Source: Perkinsus olseni (taxonomy: Eukaryota > Perkinsozoa > Perkinsida > Perkinsidae). From it: 21,527 nucleotides of DNA. Both the position numbers and the translations under genes were made by a program. Below, in pieces: positions 10,640-20,103 of this stretch. Each line of letters starts with the position of its first letter. The first letter of the stretch is position 1. Below the pieces are notes generated by a model, which searched no databases, had not been told where the DNA came from, and was given only the letters and a program-made list of their open reading frames with translations. Where the stretch lies: the NCBI GenBank assembly GCA_013115135.1, contig JABANP010000703.1, positions 1-21,527 of the forward strand, given 5' to 3'.

Positions 10640-11250
10640 CCCCGAACACTCCTCGGTTTCTCAATCACCAAGCGCTTTGTCAGGTCGCAGCAGCCATGGC
10701 GAGGTCGCTGATATCCACCTTTCCACCAAACCCCAAGCTGGAGGCGGCCCCCCAGAGGGCGGAGGGCGGCGGCCACTTGGCAGCACCCGAAGCGACCCTC
10801 GAGCTTCCCCCAGTGGTGATGCTGTTCCCGATGGAACTACACTGGCCGGGATAGGCTCCCCCACCACCCGAGAGCGGCCGTCGTCCTCTGGCAACGACAG
10901 CTCAGTGGTAGTAAGTGTGACGGAGGGAGGTGAGGGGAAGTCGGGTATCCCGGAGATGGGCATGGGACCGCCCATACCCGTTGGGGTGCCACACGGGAGT
11001 CTGGAAGGGGACACGAAGGGGGTGCGGGAAGGGGTTGACAGACAGCATAGGAAGAAGGCGGAGGGAGGCGGCAAGGGGGCCTCGACTGGGAGGGTCCTTC
11101 CTCACCATCGCCTTGCTGCTGGTCCTGGTCGAACCTCCTCTGAGGACTCGGATAGACAGGAGCCAACTGAGTCATTACGCCCCGCTGCCGCTGGGCAAGT
11201 TGGCGTGGACTCTGGTAGGCTTCACACGAGCCAGGACAGGAAAGCTGTGA
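10640..11250. other. GC-rich low-complexity region with several open frames
   Basis: Long frames are open on both strands here, as expected of GC-rich DNA poor in stop codons. The plus-strand frame from 10437 gives Gly/Ser/Pro/Arg-rich protein, and the minus-strand frames give Pro/Ser-rich protein. The plus frame contains a hydrophobic, signal-like stretch near 10491-10570 that overlaps the first exon of the minus-strand gene. This region probably holds the 5' exons of the membrane-protein gene downstream, but I cannot choose the exons. Confidence 0.3.
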
Positions 11251-12247
11251 GGTCGAAGGAAGCCATGGGCCCCGATAGTACACAGACAGGGAGACGTTGG
11301 GAAACATCTACATCTTACCGCGGAGGGGGGAGGACCTCCGGGCGTGGATGAGTCCAAGACAGAGGGGGCTGGACTTGTTGGGCAAGGAGTGGTATCTGGG
11401 CTAGTACAGCCGGCAGTGGCCTCCAACGATAGCCATTCAACTGGGCATTCCGCGATGACTGGAAACACAGATAATGGAGGTGTCATTGGGGTGGATGGGC
11501 CCAGCAGAGGAGCTCATGTGGACAGAGCTGTTGGTACGACGCGGCTACCGTTGCCGCAGAGGAGGCTGCGACCGACTACGGCGTACGAAGGGCCCTCGGA
11601 GGCGACACCTGGTGGTGGCGAGTCTCCAAAGGAGGACTCAGCAACTACTCCCAGTGCCGTTGACGGACCCTCAGTGAAGAGTAATGATACTACTACAACG
11701 CTCAGCGAGCCCCTGCACCATTCCCAAGATGGATTCATGCATGGAGGTGATGCGAAGGCTGAGGAGGCGGTGGCCGGTCCAGTGGAGGGAGAGGTGGGAG
11801 GCAATCGTCTCCCTAGTGGAGAGGTGGCCATGAGTAAGTTGTCAGGCATCTGTGCTGACTGTGGATCATCTCGCCCTGTGCAGGGTCCTTAATAGCCGTC
11901 ACTGTTGTGACTCTGCTGCTGGTAGCGGCAGTCATAGGCTCCTTCGTCTGCACCAAGGACTCCCTCCAAGTCCGCAGGAGCAGGTAGTCCTACTTGGGGT
12001 CGAGGAGTCAACCAGCATCGGTGTCAGGTACGATGCCACTCGGCACGGCGTGATGAAGGTCAATATACCCTCACCTGGGAGACGCTACAACCTGGTCCAA
12101 CCGCTTTCGGCGACCACAACCGTCCAACAGGTAGGGCAGTGCTCACCGTCAGTTCCACTGCTGAACCCCGTCATGGTGGTAGGGAGCCGCTGCTTCGTCC
12201 TCCTCCTCGTCATACGCCGGGAGGAGGTTCTGAGTTCCCTACTGTAA
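11251..12247 (+). CDS. Probable single-pass membrane protein with low-complexity ectodomain (5' end unresolved)
   Basis: The best-supported part is the 3' half. A hydrophilic Gly/Ser/Thr-rich segment (for example SATTPSAVDGPSVKSNDTTT) runs up to a strong donor, GTAAGT, at about 11832. It is spliced to SLIAVTVVTLLLVAAVIGSF, a clear membrane helix. The cytoplasmic side begins CTKDSLQVRRSR and, after a 45-nt intron ending GTGTCAG, continues YDATRHGVMKVNIPSPGRR. The end at 12247 assumes the frame then runs on. An alternative frame ends at 12327. Other frames of the ectodomain region also look partly protein-like (for example RRALGGDTWWWRVSKGG near 11600), so the ectodomain exons may be wrong. Function unknown. 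The layout suggests a surface or endomembrane protein. Confidence 0.35.
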
Positions 12248-12375
12248 TCAGTTCATCATCATCGTCATGTTGGCTATTGCCCGGTTGTGCGGTGACCCGC
12301 CCATCACTCTCGTGTTACAATCAGTAAACGCTAGTCAGTCATCATCAGTTCAGCAGTAGGCCCTTTCACCAGTCC

Positions 12376-13146
12376 ATGCCCCCGTCCGACCTGGCGCCTC
12401 CGTGCGCCTGTACCGGCGTACGGAGTTGCAGCATGTGCGAGGGAGCCGCGACCCGCACCCTCAAGCCCAATGCTCATCACCTTCGCCATCGCTTCCTGCC
12501 GGATGGGGTGCTCGAGACCGCCAAGTCCGACAGCCCCCCACCGGGCCTCTTGGTGGTACAGGATGCTATCACGGAAGCCGATGAGGCCGCCTTCCTTCGG
12601 GACATCTATGCTCGACCATGGAAGCCCTCACAGTCGGGGCGCCGGAAGCAGGACTATGGCCCACAAGTAAACTTCAAGAAGAGGAAGTTGAAGTGTCCGG
12701 ACGCCTTCCGAGGCCTTCCACGCAGCATCGACGCGGTCCTGCCGCGTGTCCACTGCGTACTGGGCCTGCCCCTGGACTACCCCTGGCATGAGATGGTGGT
12801 ACTGGAGTACACCGCCCATCGAGGTAGCAGCATTGACCTGCATCAGGACCACAGCTGGGTCTGGGGTGACGGTATCCTGGATCTCTCCCTTGCTTCGGAC
12901 TGCGTGATGACCTTTGCCAACCCCAAGGAGGGTCTCTACTGCGACGTACGGTTACCTAGGCGGAGTGCCTGCCTGATCTCGGGGCCAGCTCAGACGGACT
13001 GGCTGCATGGTATCAGGAAGGAGTATGCCTGCCTGGGTGCTGCTGATAGTACCCGAGTGTCGATAACTTTAAGAGTCCTCACTGCAGCAATGGCCCTCAC
13101 AGAGGAGGGGCAGGAGACTGTGAGGAGATCTCGTATGAGATGTTGA
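12376..13146 (+). CDS. ALKBH4: ALKBH4-type 2-oxoglutarate/Fe(II) dioxygenase
   Basis: ALKBH4 is an AlkB-family dioxygenase. In mammals it is reported to demethylate actin and to act in cytokinesis. This 256-residue protein has the family's N-terminal cysteine motif CxC-x5-CxxC (Cys10, Cys12, Cys18, Cys21 in PCACTGVRSCSMCE) and the signature WKPSQSGRRKQDYGPQVNF, followed by the catalytic domain. Iron ligands are His156 and Asp158 (LHQD) and probably His211 (DWLHGIR). The 2-oxoglutarate-binding arginine is in RVSITLRVL (Arg227 or Arg233). The length is close to the family's. It has no intron, unlike almost every neighbour, and is preceded by a stop-rich spacer, so the start at 12376 is well placed. 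Confidence 0.93.
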   Translation: MPPSDLAPPCACTGVRSCSMCEGAATRTLKPNAHHLRHRFLPDGVLETAKSDSPPPGLLVVQDAITEADEAAFLRDIYARPWKPSQSGRRKQDYGPQVNFKKRKLKCPDAFRGLPRSIDAVLPRVHCVLGLPLDYPWHEMVVLEYTAHRGSSIDLHQDHSWVWGDGILDLSLASDCVMTFANPKEGLYCDVRLPRRSACLISGPAQTDWLHGIRKEYACLGAADSTRVSITLRVLTAAMALTEEGQETVRRSRMRC

Positions 13147-13334
13147 TATTAATTTAACAGCTTAGCGCTGATACTGGTGTTAGTCAATATCGGTGGTACG
13201 GGATTGCCCTCGGCCGACACAAGAGGGCCGTCTCGTCCTTCGTGGTGACTAGTCCCTGTAGGCATCTCCTAGGACGTACGAGAGCGAAGCGCAACGTCCT
13301 CAACAGTCTCGGTTAACCCACCTTCTTCCCCAGC

Positions 13335-16150
13335 ATGAATGACGCCTTTGAGTTCGACCCGGACATGGCCCTAGTTGTCAAGGTAATTAACCACTGCACC
13401 GTCTTTGACGTATTCGGCCGTTCTCAAGTAGCCTCATTCCTAGGTTGCTCCAGAGGACCAGTTGGACCTCACTCCTGAGGAGCTGGAGAAAGAGGTCGGA
13501 TCACAGCAGGCGGCCCATCTCCAACTATCCCCACCACCCAGCAGGTCCCCCCACGCGTCCTCCACCCACACGACCCCCACGCCCCTGACAATATTACACA
13601 GTTCTCCTTCAAGGACAGGGTGTATAAGCCCGACAATCAAGTCGACCACACGGCCTGGCATCTTGCCGTGGACGGGGTAATAGCACTCTCCTCGCCGGCC
13701 CCATACCGTCTAATGCCCATTAGGTCCTCATGTTGTCGGACTCTCCTGAGGCCCAGGAGGAGGATGACACTCGAGAGCGGAAGGCGAGAGAGCAGGAGGT
13801 CAGGGACAGCACAGAGGCTGTGGACGTCTCCGTCGAGTACATCATGGCGGGTCACTAGAGAGGGTTGCGGATAGCTGCGTCTTAGGCACATCGAGGGAGA
13901 TCCGGACCCGGCTGTCAATACACTGAGGAATCAATTTCACTTCGCCGACAGAGGCTCCCAGACCAAGAATGGCATCATCAGAGATCGTGGCATCAGCACT
14001 GGTACTACTGGGCCCCACGCAGCTCCTACCCCACGCTCGCTGCTCAGAGCCGCCCTCAACCACGACACACAATGAGACGGTCACGCAGTGGTCCATCTAC
14101 GACCACTACATGAAGGACATAGAGGCTACTAAGGACAAGGCTGAGGGTAGGCATCCAATCGATGGCTGGGCTCTCTCTTCCTCAAGAGTTGGGCGATTTA
14201 AGGTACTCGTAAGCTTACTAATGAGGATATGATAGGCAGTAAGAAACCCGGAGGGGAAGCAGACCCCCTCTACGGTGACCCCATGCGGCTCGTCATTAAG
14301 ATCATGGAGCGTATGGTGAACCACAACGCCGAGGAGGATATTTACAGCGACCTCAAGTGATGAGCCCCCCTCGACGCGTTGCTGGTCTCCCAACCACCTT
14401 CCGCAGATACTGGGAAGACCGTTCTGATGACTACCGCGAGGGCGACGGCACTCTACTGCCGCTGTGGCGGTTTGCTAGCGAGAAGGCCAAGCGGAAGCAG
14501 GTTACTTGTATCAGGTGCAACCCGAAGTAGGAGCAGCAAGCCTTCCTTTTAGAGACGCCTTACTGGTGGTGGTTGGTAGGTACTCTGACCTCTTTGCAGT
14601 GGGCTTCGGGTCTTATGATTTCCTTAAACAAGGGACAGGAGTTATCTGCTGCTACTCTATCAAGAATACCCGCTTCCCTGAATACGTCTTCAACACCGAC
14701 TCGGGAGTCTGCTGTCTCGACTGGCATCCCTCTCATCCTGCCATGTACTACCACTGACTAGCTCATTACCTATTCCCGGAATGCCACTAGCGTCACTGGC
14801 CCTCAGGCTGGCAATTGGACTTTATGACGGTACGGTACTAGTCCACGACGTGCGGTCGAAGGGAAGGAAGCCACTCTATCAGAGTACCATCAGGACCAAC
14901 AAGCACACCGACCCTGTCTGGGAAGTCCATTGGAACACCGAGGATTCGGCCGGGGTAGCTGAGCCCTCGAGTGATAGCCCTTCTCAAGCTTCGTCTTAGG
15001 TATTGAACTTCTTCTCAATCTCTGCCGATGGGCGAGTGAGTATCTGGAGGTTGATGAAAGACAAACTCGAGTAGAACAACTCGCCCCCCTGATCAATGGT
15101 TGTATTCTCGGCCCAGGTCCGAACAGCTGATGCAACTAAAGATAGCTGCACCCTCGCCTGAGGCGGGGAAACATGACAGTAAGTCACTTGACGACTTTGT
15201 GATTGGTGATGTGCTGCCAATCGTATCAGGTCAGCGTCCTGCCCCGGCTCCAGAAGATGACACAGGGCTAGCAGGTGGGCTACCGTGGCACAATCCGACT
15301 CGGAGCTTGTACTGTGTCAGGGCTGGCTGGTGGCCTTTGCTTCGACTTCCACTTGACTATAGATCATCTCTTCTTGATCGGCACCGAGGAGGGCAAGATC
15401 CACAAGTGCAGCAAGGACTTCTCTGGCCAGTACCTACTCCTTCAGACCAGGGCTTCGGGCGGGAGCAGTTTTCAGGTACCTCGCAACCTATGAGGGCCAC
15501 ACTATGGCTGTATATACCGTACGATGGAATAACTACCATCCTCGGATGTTCATATCAGCGAGCGCTGACTGGACTGTCAAGCTTTGGGACCACACTCAGG
15601 AGTAGGGAAGAGGCTGCGAGGACCTAAGCCGACTGGCGTCTATCACAGGTCGTGTCTGATGTCCTTCGACCTCGGCCAAGCAGTCGGAGACGTGGCCTGG
15701 GCACCCTACAGCTCCACAGCCTTTGCAGCCATCACTTCAGATGGTATAGTTCATTTCTATGACCTCTCAGTGAATCGCAACGAGCGCATCTGCTACCAGA
15801 AGGTGAGGAAGAGGGATCCGCTGACGGGTCAGTCCATCGCTGTGCCTGCTGCAGGTAGTACGGAAAGCTAAATTAACACACATCATGTTTAACACGACGG
15901 AGCCTATCATATTCGTGGGAGATGACCGTGGTGGGGTCAACTGCCTGAAGCTCTCTCCCAACCTGCGGAAGTGAGTGGCGATGATGGACGTGATGGTATC
16001 GAGGGAGTCGTGTTTAGGTTCTGTGTGGTGACAGAAGAGGATGGTGATGTGACACGCGAAGAGCTCGAGGTCAGGAAGATGAACGAATTCTTAGAGATGG
16101 CAGTGGGGCCTCAGAAGGAGCATGCTGTAGGGGCCGAGGCTGGTGCATGA
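13335..16150 (+). CDS. DNAI1: Axonemal dynein intermediate chain 1 (WD40)
   Basis: DNAI1 (IC78-type) is an outer-arm dynein subunit of motile cilia, with an N-terminal region that binds the docking machinery and a C-terminal WD40 propeller. About fourteen exons with introns near 45-70 nt read in order: [94 protein letters not shown]. The propeller follows: [140 protein letters not shown]. The order and spacing match the family throughout. The start at 13335 gives a shorter N-terminus than animal proteins. A CCACCTTCTTCCCCAG just before it could be an acceptor for an upstream exon. Confidence 0.95.
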
Positions 16151-16587
16151 TGTGATGGGGAGTGTGGATACCTAAGTGTTCAAGATCTCTGTGTACTTGT
16201 GTTATCAGTGTGCGGAAGTACAGTGCCTCTAGATCTCTAGATCTTATTCCTCATACGAAGATCTGTCGATAGTTCCAATAATATCGCCCAGTGAGCGTAT
16301 CAGCAGCCTTCAGTAACCCAACTCACGGCAGCTCTAACTACAGAAACGATGCTATCAACTAGGAACCCTGATGGGTCTCTCCTCGGTAGTGCTCCTCGTT
16401 CACTGGAGCGCACGGAATGTGGTTTAATGTCGTTCCACGATTTATCGACTTGTGGTCCACTCCCGCTCAGCCGGGTGTACTTGCAGTGAGGAGGGCTTCT
16501 AACTTACCCTGCCATCCCTCAGCAGGAGTACACCACGTGGGTAGCATGGGCGAGATGAAGTCCACCGAGGTCCCTGAAAGAATGAAT
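16151..16587. other. Spacer between convergent DNAI1 and pseudouridine synthase genes
   Basis: These 437 bp lie between two convergent 3' ends. A short AGATCT-rich patch occurs near 16230-16245. The plus-strand frame from 16417 runs into the antisense of the synthase gene and shows no domain. I see no gene here. Confidence 0.4.
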
Positions 16588-18033
16588 TCAGAAGTGCGCA
16601 TTGATATTGGTAGAAAAGTGACGTATACCTTGATTGGGGTCTTTCACCCGATAGCAATGTGCATGGAGTCTAAGCCTCCCCTCGGAAGTCCCTGCACCAC
16701 CATACAAGACGTCGCCTTGGATAGGGGAGCCCATGTGGGATAGATGAACCTAACACACATAGCATAATAGCGGGATATGAGGACCTCAGCACTACCCGAA
16801 TTTGATGGGTTTTTCCAGTCACTGGTCTACATGCAACGATTCCGCCACCGAGATCACAGAAAAGTGTGGTACACGGAGTTGACCTGGATATCGAGGCGCT
16901 CATCACCGCCTTCCTCGGGGGCGAGTGAGGCCGCTCCTCTTGCACTTACTCGGCAGATTCCTCCACTACACGCGACATGAGAGGTTGGTTTGGCACGTGC
17001 CGATCCACCACTATCGGAGCACGGCATGAAGATGGCACCTGCCAACACTGACTTGGGAGTGATTTTCGGCTTTGAATTGGACCGGTAGACGGAAGTCGAT
17101 TCACTACGTTGCGGCACATGTTCGATAACTCCCCCTCCCCTTCTACCTGGGAGGCCTTATCTCCAACATCGGCCACATACACTTTACCGAGTAGGGATCT
17201 ATCTTTGAGCCTCTCGTGCACAGCAGCATCCTTAGCTAGTAGAACCACGCCACTGGTTTCCCTATCCAGTCTATTTATAGGCCGGATTGTGGGTATGTGT
17301 AGCGACCGCGCCAAGATGTGGACAAGTGAGGTCCTCATGTACTTGCCGCCGGAGTGGGTCGGGAGCCCGGCCGGCTTGTGTACCTTCATAGTAGAGGAAT
17401 CAGCAGCTCCCGGAATACAGTGACTGCGTAGTAGTACCGCAATTATCCCTCGTACGGGGTCGTCCCGAATGAAAAGTACCCCTGTTTCTCCGCAAGCGAA
17501 GTCTATCCGAGGTTCCTCTACCTTCCACGTGTGTACGAGACTATCTCCATTCTTGAGCAGGCTTTCTGATAGAAGACCAACCGAAATCAGCTACAGAGGT
17601 TATCGGCGGTAGTTCACCGCGGTTTGCATGCATAGACGCAAGGACGAGTGAACATAGTTTGACGACCTGGCGTGGGAAGCGCTACCTGATTTTGCCCGCT
17701 GAGGCACGGAGTTCTTCCCCGACCTTCGAATTTTCAAATTACCCTCTCGGCAGGCTCGTCCGATGTACTCAGAGTCCAACGCGAACTCAACGGACATGAT
17801 GTCGTTCAGAGTCCCTGAATATGGACCGAACAGTGTCTCTCCGAGGAGGCCGACTACACAACACCACGCTACGAAAGTGCCCCACTAGTACGTCCACGCC
17901 ATCGCTTCTTGCAGTCCACAATCTTCGTAGTGGTGTAAGGCCTGGCTCTAATGCCAGCTTCGGTGACCTCGAACTCATCCTTGGGTGGTGATATGACTTC
18001 GCCGATAGCAAGTTCAGGATGAGTAGAATCCAT
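16588..18033 (-). CDS. RluA-family pseudouridine synthase (RPUSD2/DRAP-like)
   Basis: It converts uridine to pseudouridine in RNA. The type resembles eukaryotic RPUSD2 and the fungal Rib2/Pus8-Pus9 group. From 18033 it reads MDSTHPELAIGEVISPPKDE, IRARPYTTTKIVDCKKRWRG, GETLFGPYSGTLNDIMSVEF, an S4-like part ALDSEYIGRACREGNLKIRR, NGDSLVHTWKVEEP, then VHKPAGLPTHSGGKY and the catalytic motif RPINRLDRETSGVVLLAK with its Asp. After introns follow VACRPVTGKTHQIR joined to VHLSHMGSPIQGDVLYGGAG, then RLRLHAHCYRV and the end STNINAHF. The catalytic motif has Asn where most members have His (HRLDR). The region between about 17100 and 16900 is only roughly modelled. The first exon lies inside a repeat that recurs near 20766. 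Confidence 0.88.
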
Positions 18034-18385
18034 CTCTCAAGAACTAGCCATTCACAAAGATAGTATCTTTAAGATACTACGAGATTTTCGACTTTCGCGG
18101 GATACACGGATTCACCAGGACTGAGACCGATGTGGATACCTGCTAGGGCGGACAGTGAATAGATTGAAAGGCGCTCTACTAAACGCAAGTGATACATAAA
18201 TCGTTTATGATGAAAGATCCGACATGTGAGATGTGACGGATGGACAGCAAATTGACGAGATAGAGCGGTATAGCAAACAGAAAGAAGAATGAACCCCTCT
18301 GACCCGCTCAGAGTGTAGATGGCTCAACCCTCGCCTGGATGCTCAAGAGAGGTCAGGCTAGACGAGCCTCAGACGACTGTGGCGT
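17966..18385. repeat. Direct repeat, copy A (contains 5' end of the pseudouridine synthase gene)
   Basis: Two blocks recur in the same orientation about 2.7 kb to the right. Block 1 (about 17968-18010, TCGAACTCATCCT... TTCGCCG) lies in the first coding exon of the synthase. Block 2 (about 18176-18385) includes ACTAAACGC, GAGATGTG, CGCTCAGAGTGTAGATGGCTC and CTCAAGAGAGGT, and lies upstream of the gene. The 165 bp between the blocks differ in length from copy B. Confidence 0.7.
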
Positions 18386-18420
18386 GCATGTGATTCTCTT
18401 GAAGAGAATCATCTCCTACA

Positions 18421-18488
18421 GGGATTTTGGTGATCGAAAGCCAAAGGAGTCAAAGCCAATCTCTTTGACTTTCGAGCACCAAAATCCC
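18421..18488. repeat. Long imperfect inverted repeat (hairpin)
   Basis: The outer arms GGGATTTTGGTG (18421-18432) and CACCAAAATCCC (18477-18488) are perfectly complementary. Pairing continues inward through CGAAAG/CTTTCG and CAAAG/CTTTG with a few mismatches, giving about 27-nt arms around a loop near 18448-18461. An inner alternative stem, AGTCAAAG/CTTTGACT, is also possible. It could be a foldback or MITE fragment, or a transcribed hairpin. Confidence 0.7.
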
Positions 18489-18498
18489 ATCTCGCAAC

Positions 18499-18900
18499 TT
18501 GCAAGTTCTTCCGAATTATCATGAGTTGAGTGCGATCACGAAGATCTTCGGGTGTTGTTGTTGCAATATTTTGCCCAGCATAGTGGCTCTTCCTCGCATG
18601 AATCTGAAGAATATAGTTGAAATCACTAACGTACCTGAATGTCAGGCTGTGTACGTGGAGGGCTCAGGCCTCGGGGATGAGCTAGGGTCTAGAGCCTCTA
18701 ACTTAGAGACCCCTGGTCTCAGACCGGGATACGCCATGGTGTCCTCGTCCCGGCACAATCTACTCCGCCGTCGATTTTCCTCACTGACTCAATCTGAAGT
18801 TAAAATTCCCAACACTTCTTCATCAGCTTATTATCCCGATATCTTTCACGATGAACTTTCTCGTCCTTTGGGCTTTGCCTCTGCGCTGCTTGTATGCTGA
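18499..18900 (+). other. Open frame of unknown status in repeat DNA
   Basis: A 133-codon frame is open here (includes NLKNIVEITNVPECQAVYVE). It contains no domain I recognise, is crossed by several palindromes, and no intron pattern extends it. It may be a transposon relic or chance. I do not call it a gene. Confidence 0.2.
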
Positions 18901-19344
18901 GATATGGCTCACTGGTCCTGCAGCAGGACCAGTGAGCCAGTTACTCCTGCTGTCCAATGGAGAGTCTCCATGATTGTCGCCACCACAGCAGGGAAGCTTT
19001 GGATGATGTCGAGGCAGCCACAGCAACGGTCATGCGTCATGAGCGAAAGGCAAGAATAGGCAAGCGCCACTCTATGCCTCCCATCTCCATCGCTGTTCAA
19101 CAGCTATAAGCTTAGCAGACATTTTCGATACATCGTGTTTGTCGTCGAAGGTGGACGCATAGTGAGTTACACTCCTAGGGGCAATGATGAAGATTTCGAC
19201 TGCCTTGAAGCCGCAGCGTGAGCTGATGCTATCCTTTGAGCCTCGAAGTTCGAGGGCTATAATTACTCAGCTGTATTTACGAGACTCGGGCATCTCCAAA
19301 CACCTGCCATGACATGTCACGGGTAGTACCCGAAAAGAGATCGA

Positions 19345-19908
19345 ATGATTGTTGAGTATCTTGAGTTCAAGCCGGAGGGCCAATCCCTAACCATATCGCG
19401 GGTTCTTGCTCACCATCTGGTCGTGGTCGTAGACGAAGTTGCCGCTACACATGATACCATTCTGAACTCCATGTCCAAGGTATTTCAAGTCACTCGTAAA
19501 GACCGAGAGAGCTGTCATTTACCGTTCGGAGGAGCATCGGTGATTGTGGCTGGTGATCCCTGCCAATTATGCAGGGTGGAATTCTGCAGCCCATCGCCGA
19601 ATTACCCAGCTGCAAGATTCCTAACAAGACCATGCTGGATGTCCCGAACGTGGCGGGATATGGAGCCCACTATAATGTACAGTACATTATGTACCTCCAA
19701 AGTTTGGAGTTCAAACATTCCACAGGGGCGAGGGGAACGACACAGCATTTCTACAGCTCTTGAAGGAGATACGCGCCGGAGAACATGTTACGCCTGGTGT
19801 ACCACGCTCCAGCCGGACTTTACTGAAGACTTTTCAGGACATCCGAGACCACAGCGGAGGAAAGGAAGCACCAGAGTAAGTCACGGGATAAACACGGCGA
19901 CAGAATAG
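19345..19908 (+). pseudogene. PIF1-like helicase fragment (possible Helitron relic)
   Basis: The 187-codon frame carries two adjoining SF1 helicase motifs of the PIF1 group: VVVVDEVAATHD (Walker B region) and LPFGGASVIVAGDPCQL (motif III region, normally followed by a Pro-rich LPPV). The residues after CQL do not continue the family, and the frame beyond about 19590 reads as unrelated protein. No Walker A (GxAGTGKS) is seen upstream, so this is a piece of about 80 residues of a protein that is usually many hundred long. PIF1-like helicases in repeat DNA are often from Helitron transposons, but no Rep/HUH domain is visible. Palindromes at 19672-19709 fall within the frame. A degraded mobile element is the likeliest reading. 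Confidence 0.6.
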
Positions 19909-19916
19909 CTTAGCGT

Positions 19917-20100
19917 TAATAGGCGATAGTGAGGCAACAGTAGAAAAGCATGCCGATTCATAACGCAACAACAAAATAGCATGGCGATTGATAACGTAGC
20001 AATAACATAGCACAGCAATTGATAACGCAACAATAGAATAACATGACAATTCATAGCGTTACAAAAGAATGGCATTGCAATTTGCAATTCATAACGCAAC
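19917..20100. repeat. Tandem array of about 31 bp units
   Basis: Five clear units and one weak unit follow each other, starting near 19917, 19947, 19978, 20009, 20039 and 20069. The shared core is GCRATTSATAACGCAAC followed by an A-rich part. The last unit carries 7 extra bases making the palindrome ATTGCAA-T-TTGCAAT (20074-20088). The array directly abuts the palindrome chain on its right. Confidence 0.8.
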
Positions 20101-20103
20101 TAT

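Noticed and set aside
11514..11849. Minus-strand proline/serine-rich frames as a gene
   Set aside because: They show no domain or membrane segment, while the plus strand has a membrane helix framed by two good introns.
16417..16743. Plus-strand frame of 108 codons
   Set aside because: Its right part is the antisense of the last exon of the pseudouridine synthase (LSHMGSPIQGDVLYGG on the other strand), which is clearly the real gene.
18290..18385. tRNA-like or spliced-leader-like RNA in the repeat (GTGTAGATGGCTCAAC)
   Set aside because: I could not form a cloverleaf or find A/B box spacing, and the motif does not match a leader sequence I can verify.
19834..20099. Minus-strand frames rich in Cys/Tyr/Leu repeats
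   Set aside because: They are translations of the 31-bp tandem array. The apparent protein repeats only reflect DNA repeats.
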